Source: an uncultured Caryophanales bacterium (GTDB lineage Bacteria > Bacillota_I > Bacilli_A > RFN20 > CAG-826). Taken from it: 64,000 nucleotides of DNA. Both the position numbers and the translations under genes were made by a program. The DNA lies in contig CAMJWS010000003.1 in the NCBI GenBank assembly GCA_946409515.1, positions 162,215 to 226,214 on the forward strand. The letters run 5' to 3'. Below, in pieces: positions 17,058 through 25,965 of this stretch. The notes under the pieces are model-generated. The model saw nothing but the letters and a program-made list of their open reading frames with translations. It searched no databases and was not told the DNA's origin. Within the stretch, counting starts at the first letter, position 1; the number at the start of each line of letters is the position of its first letter.

Positions 17058-20000
17058 CTATGCTCTTCTTTTTTTGCGTAAGGAGACAAGCAATAAGCCT
17101 GCACCGGCAAGAGCAACTAATCCGATGATCGCACCGCAAGCAGCGACATCACCGAAGCAGCCATTAGAGAAGGTTTGTTCGTTACCTGTTGTGGCTCTAA
17201 CGGTTAACTTATAAGCTCCACAAACGCCTTCAGCATTTTCACCGATGAATTCTAAGTGATAAATGCCTTCTAATTGGAATTTACCAGAGAGGATACCGTT
17301 TTCGAACTTAACGCCTTTTGGTAATTGAACACGGTTGTTGAGTCTAATTGTATCAGCACCTTCAATCGTAATTTCGATTGGTTCGAATTCTGTACGTGCT
17401 TCGATTTCTTGATACTTAATATTTTCTTCGGCAACGCCAATATAGTAACCGGCTTTCTTTGTTAAGACACCGTTACAATTGACGGACATGTATAAGTGTT
17501 CTTTAACACGTTCTCTGACGGCATTCCACCATGTGTAAGAAACGAATTCTGTTTCTGTACCATCAGCGGCTTTATATTTGGATGTTGGAGCACCCTTACC
17601 ATCAAAGGCATCTGGATCCCATGTACATTCTGTGTAACCTTTGAAACCACCAGAGTCTAATTGACAGTTACAACCAGCAACAGCACGGTTATCGACTGTT
17701 TCATAGCATCTGAAGTTAACGGAAGCGTTACCACTGTGGGTCATATCGGATAAGACTGAACCCTTGAAGCCCCATTCACCACGGAGAACTTCTGTTAATA
17801 ATGGGTAAGAAGCAGCGGTTTCCATTAAACCTACACGGTTATAGGAACCCATAACACCGATTGATTTACCTTCTTCGAAGACCATTTGGAAGGACTTGAG
17901 GTAAATTTCACGTAAAGCTTGTTCGTTGAGGAAGGAGATACCGGATTCACGGTTCTTTTCTTGATCGTTAACAGCAAAGTGTTTGAAGTAAGCGTAGACG
18001 CCTCTATCAGCAGCAGCACCAACAACGTTAGCAGCGATTCTACCCATTAAGAATGGATCGGCTGAATAGTATTCGAAGTTTCTACCACCGAATGGAGAAC
18101 GGTGTGTGTTGACCGCTGGGCCCCACCAACCGGATTCACCATTAAGGTTAGATTCCATACCAACGCATTCACCTTGTTTGTGAGCGAGTTCTGGATTGAA
18201 TGTCGCGGCAATGATTGGGGAAGAAACCCACATGATACCACTAGCACTCTTTAATTTTTGTGGACCATCACCTTCAGTGAAGCCAGGTTTACCAATATTA
18301 CTTTGGCTGACACTGCTCATTCTGTTTTCTTCAACGTATTTGAGCATTTCGGCATATGTGAATTCGTTAATGAAAGCTGTCCAAGCTTGTTCACCAGTCA
18401 TACCTGGGAATTTTTCTTGTGCTTCTGGGTCTGTGATTTTACCAGTTAATGGAACATTCTTCATGTCGATTAATTGGATACGATCAGCTTGAGCTTTTGC
18501 TTCAGCAGCTTGTTCCCAGCCACCTTTAATAGCGTCTTGTTCTGTTCTAGCAGCTTCCTTAGGAATGATGTCATAGTTGTGAGCAACATCGACCTCACCT
18601 AATTGGAATTCATGAGTTAAGAATTCTTCGAATTTGCTACCTTCTTTAACTGTTCTATCTTCGATAGTTGGGTGTGTTGGGAAAGTACCGACGAAGTCTG
18701 CACGACTCATTTGTGTGAATTCGATATCGTTTTCACCTGGCATTGAGCTGTACCAGCCTCTATTTGTGAAGCGGTTCTTAACTTCGTTATTGGAGAAACG
18801 GTCTTTCTTATATTTGATGTTCTTAGAAACATTGAAATCAAATGATTCATATGCTTCGTGGGCGTTTTTACCTAATAAGACGGAATAAGCGCCTTTTTCT
18901 AATTCATAGCCAGAGAATTTGTTCTTGTTAGCATCAGAGTAGTCGTAGTTAGCGACATCTTGGAGATAGAAGGATAAGCTAATTTCTTGACTTTCACCTG
19001 GTTTTAATAATTTTGTCTTATCGAAAGCACATAAGACGTGGTCAGCTTTTTCAATGCCACCTTTCTTATATGGAGCTTTCCAATATAATTGAACGGCATC
19101 CTTACCAGCGACATTACCAGTATTTGTAACTTTAACTGTGAAGGAGATGACTTCGTTCTTTTCGTTTACTTTGCCTTCTCTTTTGATATTGGCTTTAACG
19201 ATTTCTTGGTTAAAAGTTGTATAGCTTAAGCCAAAACCGAATGGGTAAACAACACCTTCTTCGCCGTTATACCATGCGTCAGCTTGTTCTTTGTTTTCTA
19301 AAGCCATATCAGCATAGCGTGTTTCATAATAACGATAGTCAAGATAGATACCTTCTTCGTATGAAACGTAAGCGGATGGTTTAACACCATTGATACCACC
19401 GGCGACGACTTGAGCTTCTTGACCACCACGAGCACTGTCCCATCTTGGTGAACCGTGGTCTTTGTAGCTCTTATCTGTACCAAAGGACATCATTGGAGCG
19501 CCATCAGCGGCGAACATTGTGTCTTGTGGAGCATAATATTGCTTACCATTGGATAATGTGACTAAGTTTGTTTGAGCATTATCGGAGAAGTTTTGGAATG
19601 TTGGATCCTTTGTGAAGTCACGTGCCCATGTGTCAACTGTACGACCTGATGGGTTAACTTCACCTTTAAGGATACGACCAATAGCACCAGCACCGACGTC
19701 ACCAACGTTACCGACCCATAAGATAGCGGCAACTTTTGGATCATTCATTAAATCATCACATTCGAAGATGTTGGAAGAGTTAATGACAATGATAATGTTG
19801 TCTGTGTGGTTCTTTAATTCGTTTAATAAAGCTTCTTCGTTTTCGGATAATTGAAGAGCGTGTCTGTCAGAAATCTTTTCTGAACTAGAGTTTGTTGCTT
19901 TGCTATCGTGAGCGTTACATGTTTTAACGTCACAACCTTCACTACCTTCACGAGTAAGAACTTGAACGGCAGCATCTTTGTATTCATCTAAGCTAGCCAT

Positions 20001-20531
20001 TAAGTTAGCATTGCCTGTAACGGATGAGATTGGTGTTTCACCAATAACAACTTGGGAGTTACCTTTCCAACCATCGTTACCATTAGCACGGCCACTGCCT
20101 GAACTTGTGCCCTTATAGAATGTAAGAGCAGTTGGGTTAACATCGAAACCAGCATTTTTCAATGATTGTTCGAAGTCGATGGCATCGCCAGATCTTGTTG
20201 GGGTAGCTTCACCAGAACCGCCACCACCACGGGCGATGTCTTTGCTGCCATTATTTGTTTGGTACTTGACGGAGTTCTTGCCAACGAGGGAAACCTTTTC
20301 GTTTCCAGCCATTGGTAAGAAAGCTTGTCCACTTTCATTCTTTCTATTTTTAAGAAGAACGAAACCTTCATCTGCCATTTGGGCATTCACTTTATATCCG
20401 AATTCAAGGTATTTGCTGCTATCTGTGATTTCGCCGATCCATTCAGCATCAACAGCACCAGCACCTTTGTTCAAACATACAGGTAAAGCCATAGCGGCAA
20501 GAAAAATTGGAATTAATACTTTTTTCTTCAT
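17058..20531 (-). CDS. Secreted, C-terminally anchored GH3 beta-glucosidase (paralogue A)
   Basis: The 1157-residue enzyme has a signal peptide (about 1-26) and the permuted GH3 layout: sandwich domain from about residue 50 (EGFVLLKN, GGGGSGE), probable acid/base Glu in TREGSEG near 195, fibronectin-III-like domain about 430-590 (VYPFGFGLSYTTF), catalytic barrel about 690-1000 with the likely nucleophile Asp929 in VLSDMTHSG. A C-terminal region resembling a cadherin/Ig module (about 1060-1115) leads into GCFG, a membrane helix and a basic end KKRRA. The ribosome site AAAGGAAA precedes the ATG. It is a close tandem copy of the next gene and has exactly the same length. Likely substrate: beta-linked glucosides or oligosaccharides at the surface. 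Confidence 0.9.
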   Translation of the reverse strand: MKKKVLIPIFLAAMALPVCLNKGAGAVDAEWIGEITDSSKYLEFGYKVNAQMADEGFVLLKNRKNESGQAFLPMAGNEKVSLVGKNSVKYQTNNGSKDIARGGGGSGEATPTRSGDAIDFEQSLKNAGFDVNPTALTFYKGTSSGSGRANGNDGWKGNSQVVIGETPISSVTGNANLMASLDEYKDAAVQVLTREGSEGCDVKTCNAHDSKATNSSSEKISDRHALQLSENEEALLNELKNHTDNIIIVINSSNIFECDDLMNDPKVAAILWVGNVGDVGAGAIGRILKGEVNPSGRTVDTWARDFTKDPTFQNFSDNAQTNLVTLSNGKQYYAPQDTMFAADGAPMMSFGTDKSYKDHGSPRWDSARGGQEAQVVAGGINGVKPSAYVSYEEGIYLDYRYYETRYADMALENKEQADAWYNGEEGVVYPFGFGLSYTTFNQEIVKANIKREGKVNEKNEVISFTVKVTNTGNVAGKDAVQLYWKAPYKKGGIEKADHVLCAFDKTKLLKPGESQEISLSFYLQDVANYDYSDANKNKFSGYELEKGAYSVLLGKNAHEAYESFDFNVSKNIKYKKDRFSNNEVKNRFTNRGWYSSMPGENDIEFTQMSRADFVGTFPTHPTIEDRTVKEGSKFEEFLTHEFQLGEVDVAHNYDIIPKEAARTEQDAIKGGWEQAAEAKAQADRIQLIDMKNVPLTGKITDPEAQEKFPGMTGEQAWTAFINEFTYAEMLKYVEENRMSSVSQSNIGKPGFTEGDGPQKLKSASGIMWVSSPIIAATFNPELAHKQGECVGMESNLNGESGWWGPAVNTHRSPFGGRNFEYYSADPFLMGRIAANVVGAAADRGVYAYFKHFAVNDQEKNRESGISFLNEQALREIYLKSFQMVFEEGKSIGVMGSYNRVGLMETAASYPLLTEVLRGEWGFKGSVLSDMTHSGNASVNFRCYETVDNRAVAGCNCQLDSGGFKGYTECTWDPDAFDGKGAPTSKYKAADGTETEFVSYTWWNAVRERVKEHLYMSVNCNGVLTKKAGYYIGVAEENIKYQEIEARTEFEPIEITIEGADTIRLNNRVQLPKGVKFENGILSGKFQLEGIYHLEFIGENAEGVCGAYKLTVRATTGNEQTFSNGCFGDVAACGAIIGLVALAGAGLLLVSLRKKRRA

Positions 20532-20766
20532 ATGTTTTTCCTTTCAAAGTAAATTTGCATTATTAATTTTGCCTCAGTACGAGTGCAAAACCGGATTTTT
20601 TAAATCATTATCTTTTAGAATCCATAATGCATTAGCATATTCAATATAAATTGAAGGGTTCATTTATAATATGACAATTCTTATATACGGGCAGGACTAT
20701 CATTAGATTAAGTATTTTTTCAAACAGTGATTTTATTTAGATTTTATCAATATTTTTTACACAAAA

Positions 20767-20789
20767 AAGACCCTCACTCTGAGGGTCTT
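20767..20789 (-). terminator. Terminator of GH3 paralogue B
   Basis: The 10-bp stem AAGACCCTCA / TGAGGGTCTT with a 3-base loop is followed by a T6 run on the minus strand. Upstream of paralogue A (20532-20760) I see only AT-rich DNA with a TTCAAT / ATTGAA inverted repeat near 20640 and no clear promoter. Confidence 0.88.
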
Positions 20790-20807
20790 AATTGTTTTAT
20801 TTAACAA

Positions 20808-23800
20808 TTAGGCTTCTGCTCTTCTTTTCTTACTTACTAAGAGGAAGGCAAAGCCAGCGATTGCTAAAAATGTAACGCCCGCCATTGTGGCCTCTAATGA
20901 ACCGAAACAACCGCCTTTGCTTGGATTGTTGTTCTTGAGTTCTGGAGCAAAGATTTCAAAGCTTGAACCTAATGTTTGTTCACTTTGATCTTCGAATGTA
21001 ACTTTCGCTAAAACGTGAACGAAGACGTTACATGGAGAAGCGAGTTTACCAGAGATGGCGTTGCCATCAAAGGATAAGCCTTTTGGTAATGGAGTAAATG
21101 GATCAATTTCTAATCTGACAGAAGAAATCTTCTTACCGCCGATTTCTTGACCAGCTTGTAAAGCTTCTGGAGTTTCAACGTTGATGTTAAATTCAACACC
21201 ACTATTAACTTCGAATCTTGCTAATGTTAAGCCGTTGAATGTTAAGCCAGCTTCTTTGATCAATGTCTTAGACATAACACCACAGTTAGCGCATGTCCAC
21301 ATTGTTTCTTTGACGTTTTGTCTTAACATATACCACCATGTATAGGATTCAACAATATTACCATCTTTATCATTGAATACTGGAGCGCCTTTACCATCAA
21401 AGGCATCTGGATCCCATGTACATTCGATTTGTTGTCTAAAACCATCACTATCTAATTGTTGGTTACAGCCAGCTAAGATACGGTCATTGATGTTTTCGTA
21501 GCAGTGATTGTTAACACTAGAATTACCACTATGTGTCATATCGGAAATGATGTGACCTTTGAAGCCCCATTCATCACGTAAGACTTCTGTTAATAATGGA
21601 TAAGAAGCAGCAGTTTCCATTAAACCTAAACGGTTATAGGAAGACATGATGGCCATGGATTTACCTTCTTGAACAACCATTTGGAATGGTTTGAGGTAAA
21701 TTTCACGTAAGGCTTGTTCTGTTAAGAAGGCAGAAACACCTTCACGGTTCTTTTCTTGATCGTTAACAGCAAAGTGCTTGAAGTAGCAATATAAACCTTT
21801 ATCAGTAGCACCCGCGACAACTCTACCAGCGATTCTACCCATTAAGAATGGATCAGCTGAATAGTATTCGAAGTTTCTGCCACCAAATGGTGAGCGGTGT
21901 AAGTTGACAGCTGGACCAGCCCAACCATATGTACCAGAAATATGAGCTTCGATACCAACCATTTCACCTTGTCGTTGCGCTAAGCGGACATTGTATGTCG
22001 CTGCCACGATTGGTGCGCCAGCCCACCAAACATATCTGAATTGTGAAGGACCGTCACTGTCGCCAGTGCCTGGTTTATTCATTCTGCTAATGGCTGGGTT
22101 ATGGTTACTGCCACCATAAGAGAAGCTAATCAATTCAGCGTATGTCATTTGATTCATAGCTTCTTCCCAAAGTGGATCGTCCATATCAAGGCCGACTAAA
22201 TCTTTGAATTGAATACTTTCCTCCGCGGATAAAGTACTTTCAGGTTGTGTCCAGCCTAAAGCTTCGATATCTGCTTTAGTCTTTAAAGCTTCAACAGGAA
22301 TGTAAAGACCTTTATTTTCATTTTCTAAGTCTTCCATTATGAATTCATGAGTTAAGTACTCTTCATAACGGCTACCTTCTTTGACCATTCTGTCTTCATA
22401 GGTTGGGTGATGTGGAGTATTACTCATATCACTACGTGAATATTGTTCGAAATCAAAGTCTTTTTCACCTGGTAAACAGCTATAGAAGCCTCTATCAGTG
22501 AATCTGTTTTTAACTTCGTGACCTGTGTAACGGTCTTTCTTGTATTTGATATTGCTGGAAACTTTAAAATCGAAAGAATCGATTTCTTCGTGTGCACTCT
22601 TATTTAGGGAGATAGAATATGTGCCCTTTTCGAGTTCGTAACCTCTGAACTTATTATTGTTAGCATCAGAAAAGTCGTAGTTAGCGAAATCTTGTGAATC
22701 AATATAAAGTTTGAGTGTTTGTTCTTCACCTGGTTTTAATAATTCTGTCTTATCGAAAGCACATAAGACATTGTTGGCTTTTTCAATACCACCCTTCTTA
22801 TATGGAGCTTTCCAATATAATTGGACGACATCTTTACCAGCGACATTACCAGTATTTGTAACTTTGACTGTCACTTCAATTTTGACGTTGCCGTTTTTAA
22901 TGACTTTATCTTTGAGGTTAGAGCCTACAATTTCTTGTTTGAATGAAGTATAGCTTAAGCCATAGCCGAATGGATAGATAACACCTTCTTCGCCGTTATA
23001 CCATGCATCCGCTTGGTCTTTATTTTCTTTAGCCATATCAGCATATCTTGTTTCGTAATAACGATAGTCAACATAGATACCTTCTTCATACGCTAAATAG
23101 GAGGCAGGTTTAACACCATTTAAGCCACCTTGAACGACTTTGAATTCTTCACCACCACGAGCGGTATCCCATCTTGGTGCACTATGTTCTTTATAGTTCT
23201 TATCTGTACCATAGCTGAGCATTGGGAAACCATCTGCGGTCAATAATGTATCTTGTGGAGCGTAGTATGTTTTACCAGTTGTCGCGGATGTCACTTCGTT
23301 TGTTTGTGAGTTATCGGAGAAGTTTTGGAATGTTGGATCCTTTGTGAAGTCACGTGCCCAAGTATCAACTGTGTGACCGGATGGGTTCACTGCACCAGTT
23401 AAGATTCTACCGACGGAAGAAGCACCAACAGCGCCTGGGTTGCCAATCCAAAGGATAGCTTTGACTTTGTCATCGTTTTCAAACTTATCGCATTGGAAAA
23501 CGTTACCAGAGTTGATAATGATAATGACATTATCAGTGTGTTTTTTAATTTCTTCGAATAAGGCTTCTTCGTTTTCAGATAATTGAAGAGCGTGTCTATC
23601 ACTAACCTTTTCCGCACTGGAATTGGTCTTTTTGCTATCGTGAGCGTTACATGTTTTAACGTCACAACCTTCACTACCTTCACGAGAAATGACTTGGATA
23701 GCGGCATCTTTATATTCATCTAAGGTCGCTAATAATTCAGCGGTATAAGATGAAATTGGAGATTCACCAATAGTAACTTCGGAGTTACCTTTCCAACCAT

Positions 23801-24281
23801 CGTTACCATTTGTTCTACCAGAACCAGATTTTGAGTTGTAGTTGTAAGTCAAACCACCATAGCCGCCTTTCCCCCAGCTACCATATAGTTTTTGAATTTC
23901 TGTATTTACTTGGAAGCCGACTTCTTCTAAAGCGCCCTTAACGTTATTAGAAGAGTCGCCGAATAATTGCCAGTCTTCTTCACCATTGACGTTACCAGAA
24001 CCGGAACCGCCACCACCTCTAACGAGGTTACCCGAACTCTTACCAACTAAAGAGATCTTTTTGCCTTCAGCGGACATTGGTAAGAAATTGTCTTTGTTCT
24101 TGAGAAGGACGAAACCTTCATCACAGATTTCCATGTTTAGTTTTGAGCCAGCTTTTGTATAATCACTTTGGTTTGCATAGTCACCAATAAATTCAGCGGA
24201 GACACCGCTATGTTGGTTAGACAAGCATAGAGGAAGCGCCATACCCAAAACAATGACAGGGAATAAAAGTTGTTTCTTCAT
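20808..24281 (-). CDS. Secreted, C-terminally anchored GH3 beta-glucosidase (paralogue B)
   Basis: The start is placed at ATG 24281 (AAAGGAAA 8 bases upstream) rather than a longer frame, giving 1157 residues. The layout matches paralogue A: signal peptide, sandwich domain (EGFVLLKN, GGGGSGSG), SREGSEG acid/base region, fibronectin-III-like domain (VIYPFGYGLSYTSF), barrel with likely nucleophile Asp914 in IISDMTHSG, then GGCFGS, a membrane helix and KKRRAEA. The N-terminal third carries a short insertion (LYGSWGKGGYGGL) that A lacks. Strong identity in long blocks shows a tandem duplication followed by divergence, possibly toward a different glucoside. A near-consensus CcpA site lies in its promoter region. 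Confidence 0.9.
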   Translation of the reverse strand: MKKQLLFPVIVLGMALPLCLSNQHSGVSAEFIGDYANQSDYTKAGSKLNMEICDEGFVLLKNKDNFLPMSAEGKKISLVGKSSGNLVRGGGGSGSGNVNGEEDWQLFGDSSNNVKGALEEVGFQVNTEIQKLYGSWGKGGYGGLTYNYNSKSGSGRTNGNDGWKGNSEVTIGESPISSYTAELLATLDEYKDAAIQVISREGSEGCDVKTCNAHDSKKTNSSAEKVSDRHALQLSENEEALFEEIKKHTDNVIIIINSGNVFQCDKFENDDKVKAILWIGNPGAVGASSVGRILTGAVNPSGHTVDTWARDFTKDPTFQNFSDNSQTNEVTSATTGKTYYAPQDTLLTADGFPMLSYGTDKNYKEHSAPRWDTARGGEEFKVVQGGLNGVKPASYLAYEEGIYVDYRYYETRYADMAKENKDQADAWYNGEEGVIYPFGYGLSYTSFKQEIVGSNLKDKVIKNGNVKIEVTVKVTNTGNVAGKDVVQLYWKAPYKKGGIEKANNVLCAFDKTELLKPGEEQTLKLYIDSQDFANYDFSDANNNKFRGYELEKGTYSISLNKSAHEEIDSFDFKVSSNIKYKKDRYTGHEVKNRFTDRGFYSCLPGEKDFDFEQYSRSDMSNTPHHPTYEDRMVKEGSRYEEYLTHEFIMEDLENENKGLYIPVEALKTKADIEALGWTQPESTLSAEESIQFKDLVGLDMDDPLWEEAMNQMTYAELISFSYGGSNHNPAISRMNKPGTGDSDGPSQFRYVWWAGAPIVAATYNVRLAQRQGEMVGIEAHISGTYGWAGPAVNLHRSPFGGRNFEYYSADPFLMGRIAGRVVAGATDKGLYCYFKHFAVNDQEKNREGVSAFLTEQALREIYLKPFQMVVQEGKSMAIMSSYNRLGLMETAASYPLLTEVLRDEWGFKGHIISDMTHSGNSSVNNHCYENINDRILAGCNQQLDSDGFRQQIECTWDPDAFDGKGAPVFNDKDGNIVESYTWWYMLRQNVKETMWTCANCGVMSKTLIKEAGLTFNGLTLARFEVNSGVEFNINVETPEALQAGQEIGGKKISSVRLEIDPFTPLPKGLSFDGNAISGKLASPCNVFVHVLAKVTFEDQSEQTLGSSFEIFAPELKNNNPSKGGCFGSLEATMAGVTFLAIAGFAFLLVSKKRRAEA

Positions 24282-24359
24282 ACTTTTTCCTTTCAAATTA
24301 TGAATATTATGTTTGTTTCTATAGGAATACAAACGACTACTCTAATATTATGCCGCGTT

Positions 24360-24374
24360 TTGTAAACGTTAGTA
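24360..24374 (+). promoter_or_regulatory. Candidate CcpA (cre) operator upstream of GH3 paralogue B
   Basis: TTGTAAACGTTAGTA matches the catabolite-responsive element consensus WTGNAANCGNWNNCW except at one position. It overlaps where a -35 box would lie for the minus-strand -10 box TAATAT (24350-24345). This suggests glucose repression of the beta-glucosidase. Confidence 0.5.
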
Positions 24375-24404
24375 AGCAAAATAGAGATAATAATTGCAGA
24401 ATAT

Positions 24405-24431
24405 TAAAAAAGAAAAGGGCCTTTCCTTTTC
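24405..24431 (-). terminator. Terminator after DUF1846 gene
   Basis: On the minus strand a GAAAAGG / CCTTTTC stem is followed by a T-rich tract, about 30 bases past the stop of the gene at 24460. Confidence 0.65.
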
Positions 24432-24459
24432 CTTTTTATCAAATTTCATTAGAACTAAT

Positions 24460-25965
24460 CTAATTTTTATTAAAATATAGTTTGTGCGCGTAACCAACAG
24501 GCTCTTCAGTAACATTAATACCTAATGCGGTTAATGTTCTTAAGTCAGCATCAGAGAGGATACACGAACAATGCGCTTCACTACCCTTGAGCTTTGGAAT
24601 TTGCTTAAGCGCTAATTCGGCTAGTGGATTGCTATTAGCTTGAATTGCCAAAGCAATTAAAATTTCTTCTGCTCTAATACGTGGATTTTCTTTCTTTAAT
24701 GGACCGGTTTTTAAGTCAGCCATTGGGGTGACCACGTGTGGTGAGATTAAGTGAATGCTATCATCAATCTTACCTAAAACTTTTAAAGTATTGAGAAGCA
24801 TTGCCGCTGGCGCACCTAATAATCTAGAGCGCTTACCAGTGATAATCTTGCCATTAGGTAATTCAATAGCCACCACTCTTTCTTTACACTTTTTAGCTTT
24901 TTCTAAGCAGGCATTAACGCACTTTCTATCAGCAGGTGTAACACCCACTGCGGTCATTAATGATTCTTCTTTGGTAATTGTGTCATCATCAAACTTACCT
25001 AAGTAGACATTCTTTTTAGCTTGATAATATCTTCTAATGATTTCTTGCTTGCTAGCTTCGCAAGCCGCTTCATCATTAACGATGGCAAAACCCACCATAT
25101 TAACACCCATATCAGTTGGAGATTGATATGGAGATGAACCATAAATCTTTTCAAAGATGGTCTTTAATAATGGGAATGTTTCAATATCACGGTTGTAGTT
25201 TGTGGTGGTTAAGCCATATGCCGCTAAGTGATATGGGTCAATCATATTGACGTCCGCTAAATCGACAGTCGCCGCTTCATAGGCTAAGTTTACTGGATGA
25301 GGTAATGGAAGATTCCACACTGGGAATGTTTCATATTTCGCATAACCAGATTTAATGCCACGATTCATATCATGGTATAGCTGGCTTAAACAAACCGCCA
25401 TTTTACCTGAACCAGGACCTGGCGCAGTCACAACGATTAATGGTTTTGTGGTTTCCACATATTCGTTTTTCTCAAAGCCATCACTACCGAAAACAGAGAC
25501 TAAGTTATGTGGATAACCAGCGATTGTGTAGTGTTTATAAACTTTGATACCATTCTTTCTAAGTTTTGTGGCAAATTGTTTTAACACTGGGCTATCTTCA
25601 TAGAAGCAGAAGACCACACTACTGACATATAAACCAGCGGCTTGATAAGCATCAATAAGTCTCTCAACTTCTGATTCATAGGTAATACCTAAGTCGTTAC
25701 GAACTTTATTTGTTTTAATATCGTTCGCATTAACAGCCATGACGATTTCAGCGTCATCTTTTAATGTTAATAACATTTGGAGTTTTGAATCTGGTTCAAA
25801 ACCTGGTAAAACCCTACTCGCATGATAGTCATCGAATAACTTACCACCGAATTCAAGATAAAGCTTACCACCGAAGGATTTAATGCGTTTTAAAATCTCC
25901 TGACGTTGGATTTTCAGATATTCTTTATTATCAAAGGCTAATTTCTTCTTATTATTCGTCGGCAT
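24460..25965 (-). CDS. DUF1846 (UPF0371) family protein
   Basis: The 501-residue protein matches the DUF1846 family over its length (KLYLEFGGKLFDDYHASRVLPGF, TAPGPGSGKMAVCLSQLYHD, PVWNLPLPHPVNLAYEAATVDL). The GPGSGKM segment near residue 190 looks like a nucleotide-binding loop, but the family has no settled function. ATG 25965 is preferred to the TTG three codons earlier because AAGGA lies upstream and the family usually starts here. It overlaps the CofE-like gene by 14 bases, so it is translationally coupled to it in a three-gene operon. Confidence 0.88.
   Translation of the reverse strand: MPTNNKKKLAFDNKEYLKIQRQEILKRIKSFGGKLYLEFGGKLFDDYHASRVLPGFEPDSKLQMLLTLKDDAEIVMAVNANDIKTNKVRNDLGITYESEVERLIDAYQAAGLYVSSVVFCFYEDSPVLKQFATKLRKNGIKVYKHYTIAGYPHNLVSVFGSDGFEKNEYVETTKPLIVVTAPGPGSGKMAVCLSQLYHDMNRGIKSGYAKYETFPVWNLPLPHPVNLAYEAATVDLADVNMIDPYHLAAYGLTTTNYNRDIETFPLLKTIFEKIYGSSPYQSPTDMGVNMVGFAIVNDEAACEASKQEIIRRYYQAKKNVYLGKFDDDTITKEESLMTAVGVTPADRKCVNACLEKAKKCKERVVAIELPNGKIITGKRSRLLGAPAAMLLNTLKVLGKIDDSIHLISPHVVTPMADLKTGPLKKENPRIRAEEILIALAIQANSNPLAELALKQIPKLKGSEAHCSCILSDADLRTLTALGINVTEEPVGYAHKLYFNKN

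Larger units (their letters stand above)
17058..24281 (-). repeat. Tandem gene duplication of two GH3 genes
   Basis: Two head-to-tail genes of identical length (1157 codons each), separated by 276 bases, share long identical blocks such as SGRTNGNDGWKG/SGRANGNDGWKG, NPSGRTVDTWARDFTKDP and FGGRNFEYYSADPFLMGRIA. The GH3 gene at 12759-15734 is a more distant relative. Confidence 0.85.

Noticed and set aside
20179..20649. 156-codon plus-strand open frame
   Set aside because: It mirrors the signal-peptide end of GH3 paralogue A and its promoter region. No ribosome site or homology is apparent.
12759..24281. Interpreting the GH3 genes as frameshifted or rearranged because the domains are out of order
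   Set aside because: The frames are uninterrupted, all three share the order, and permuted GH3 enzymes are an established group.
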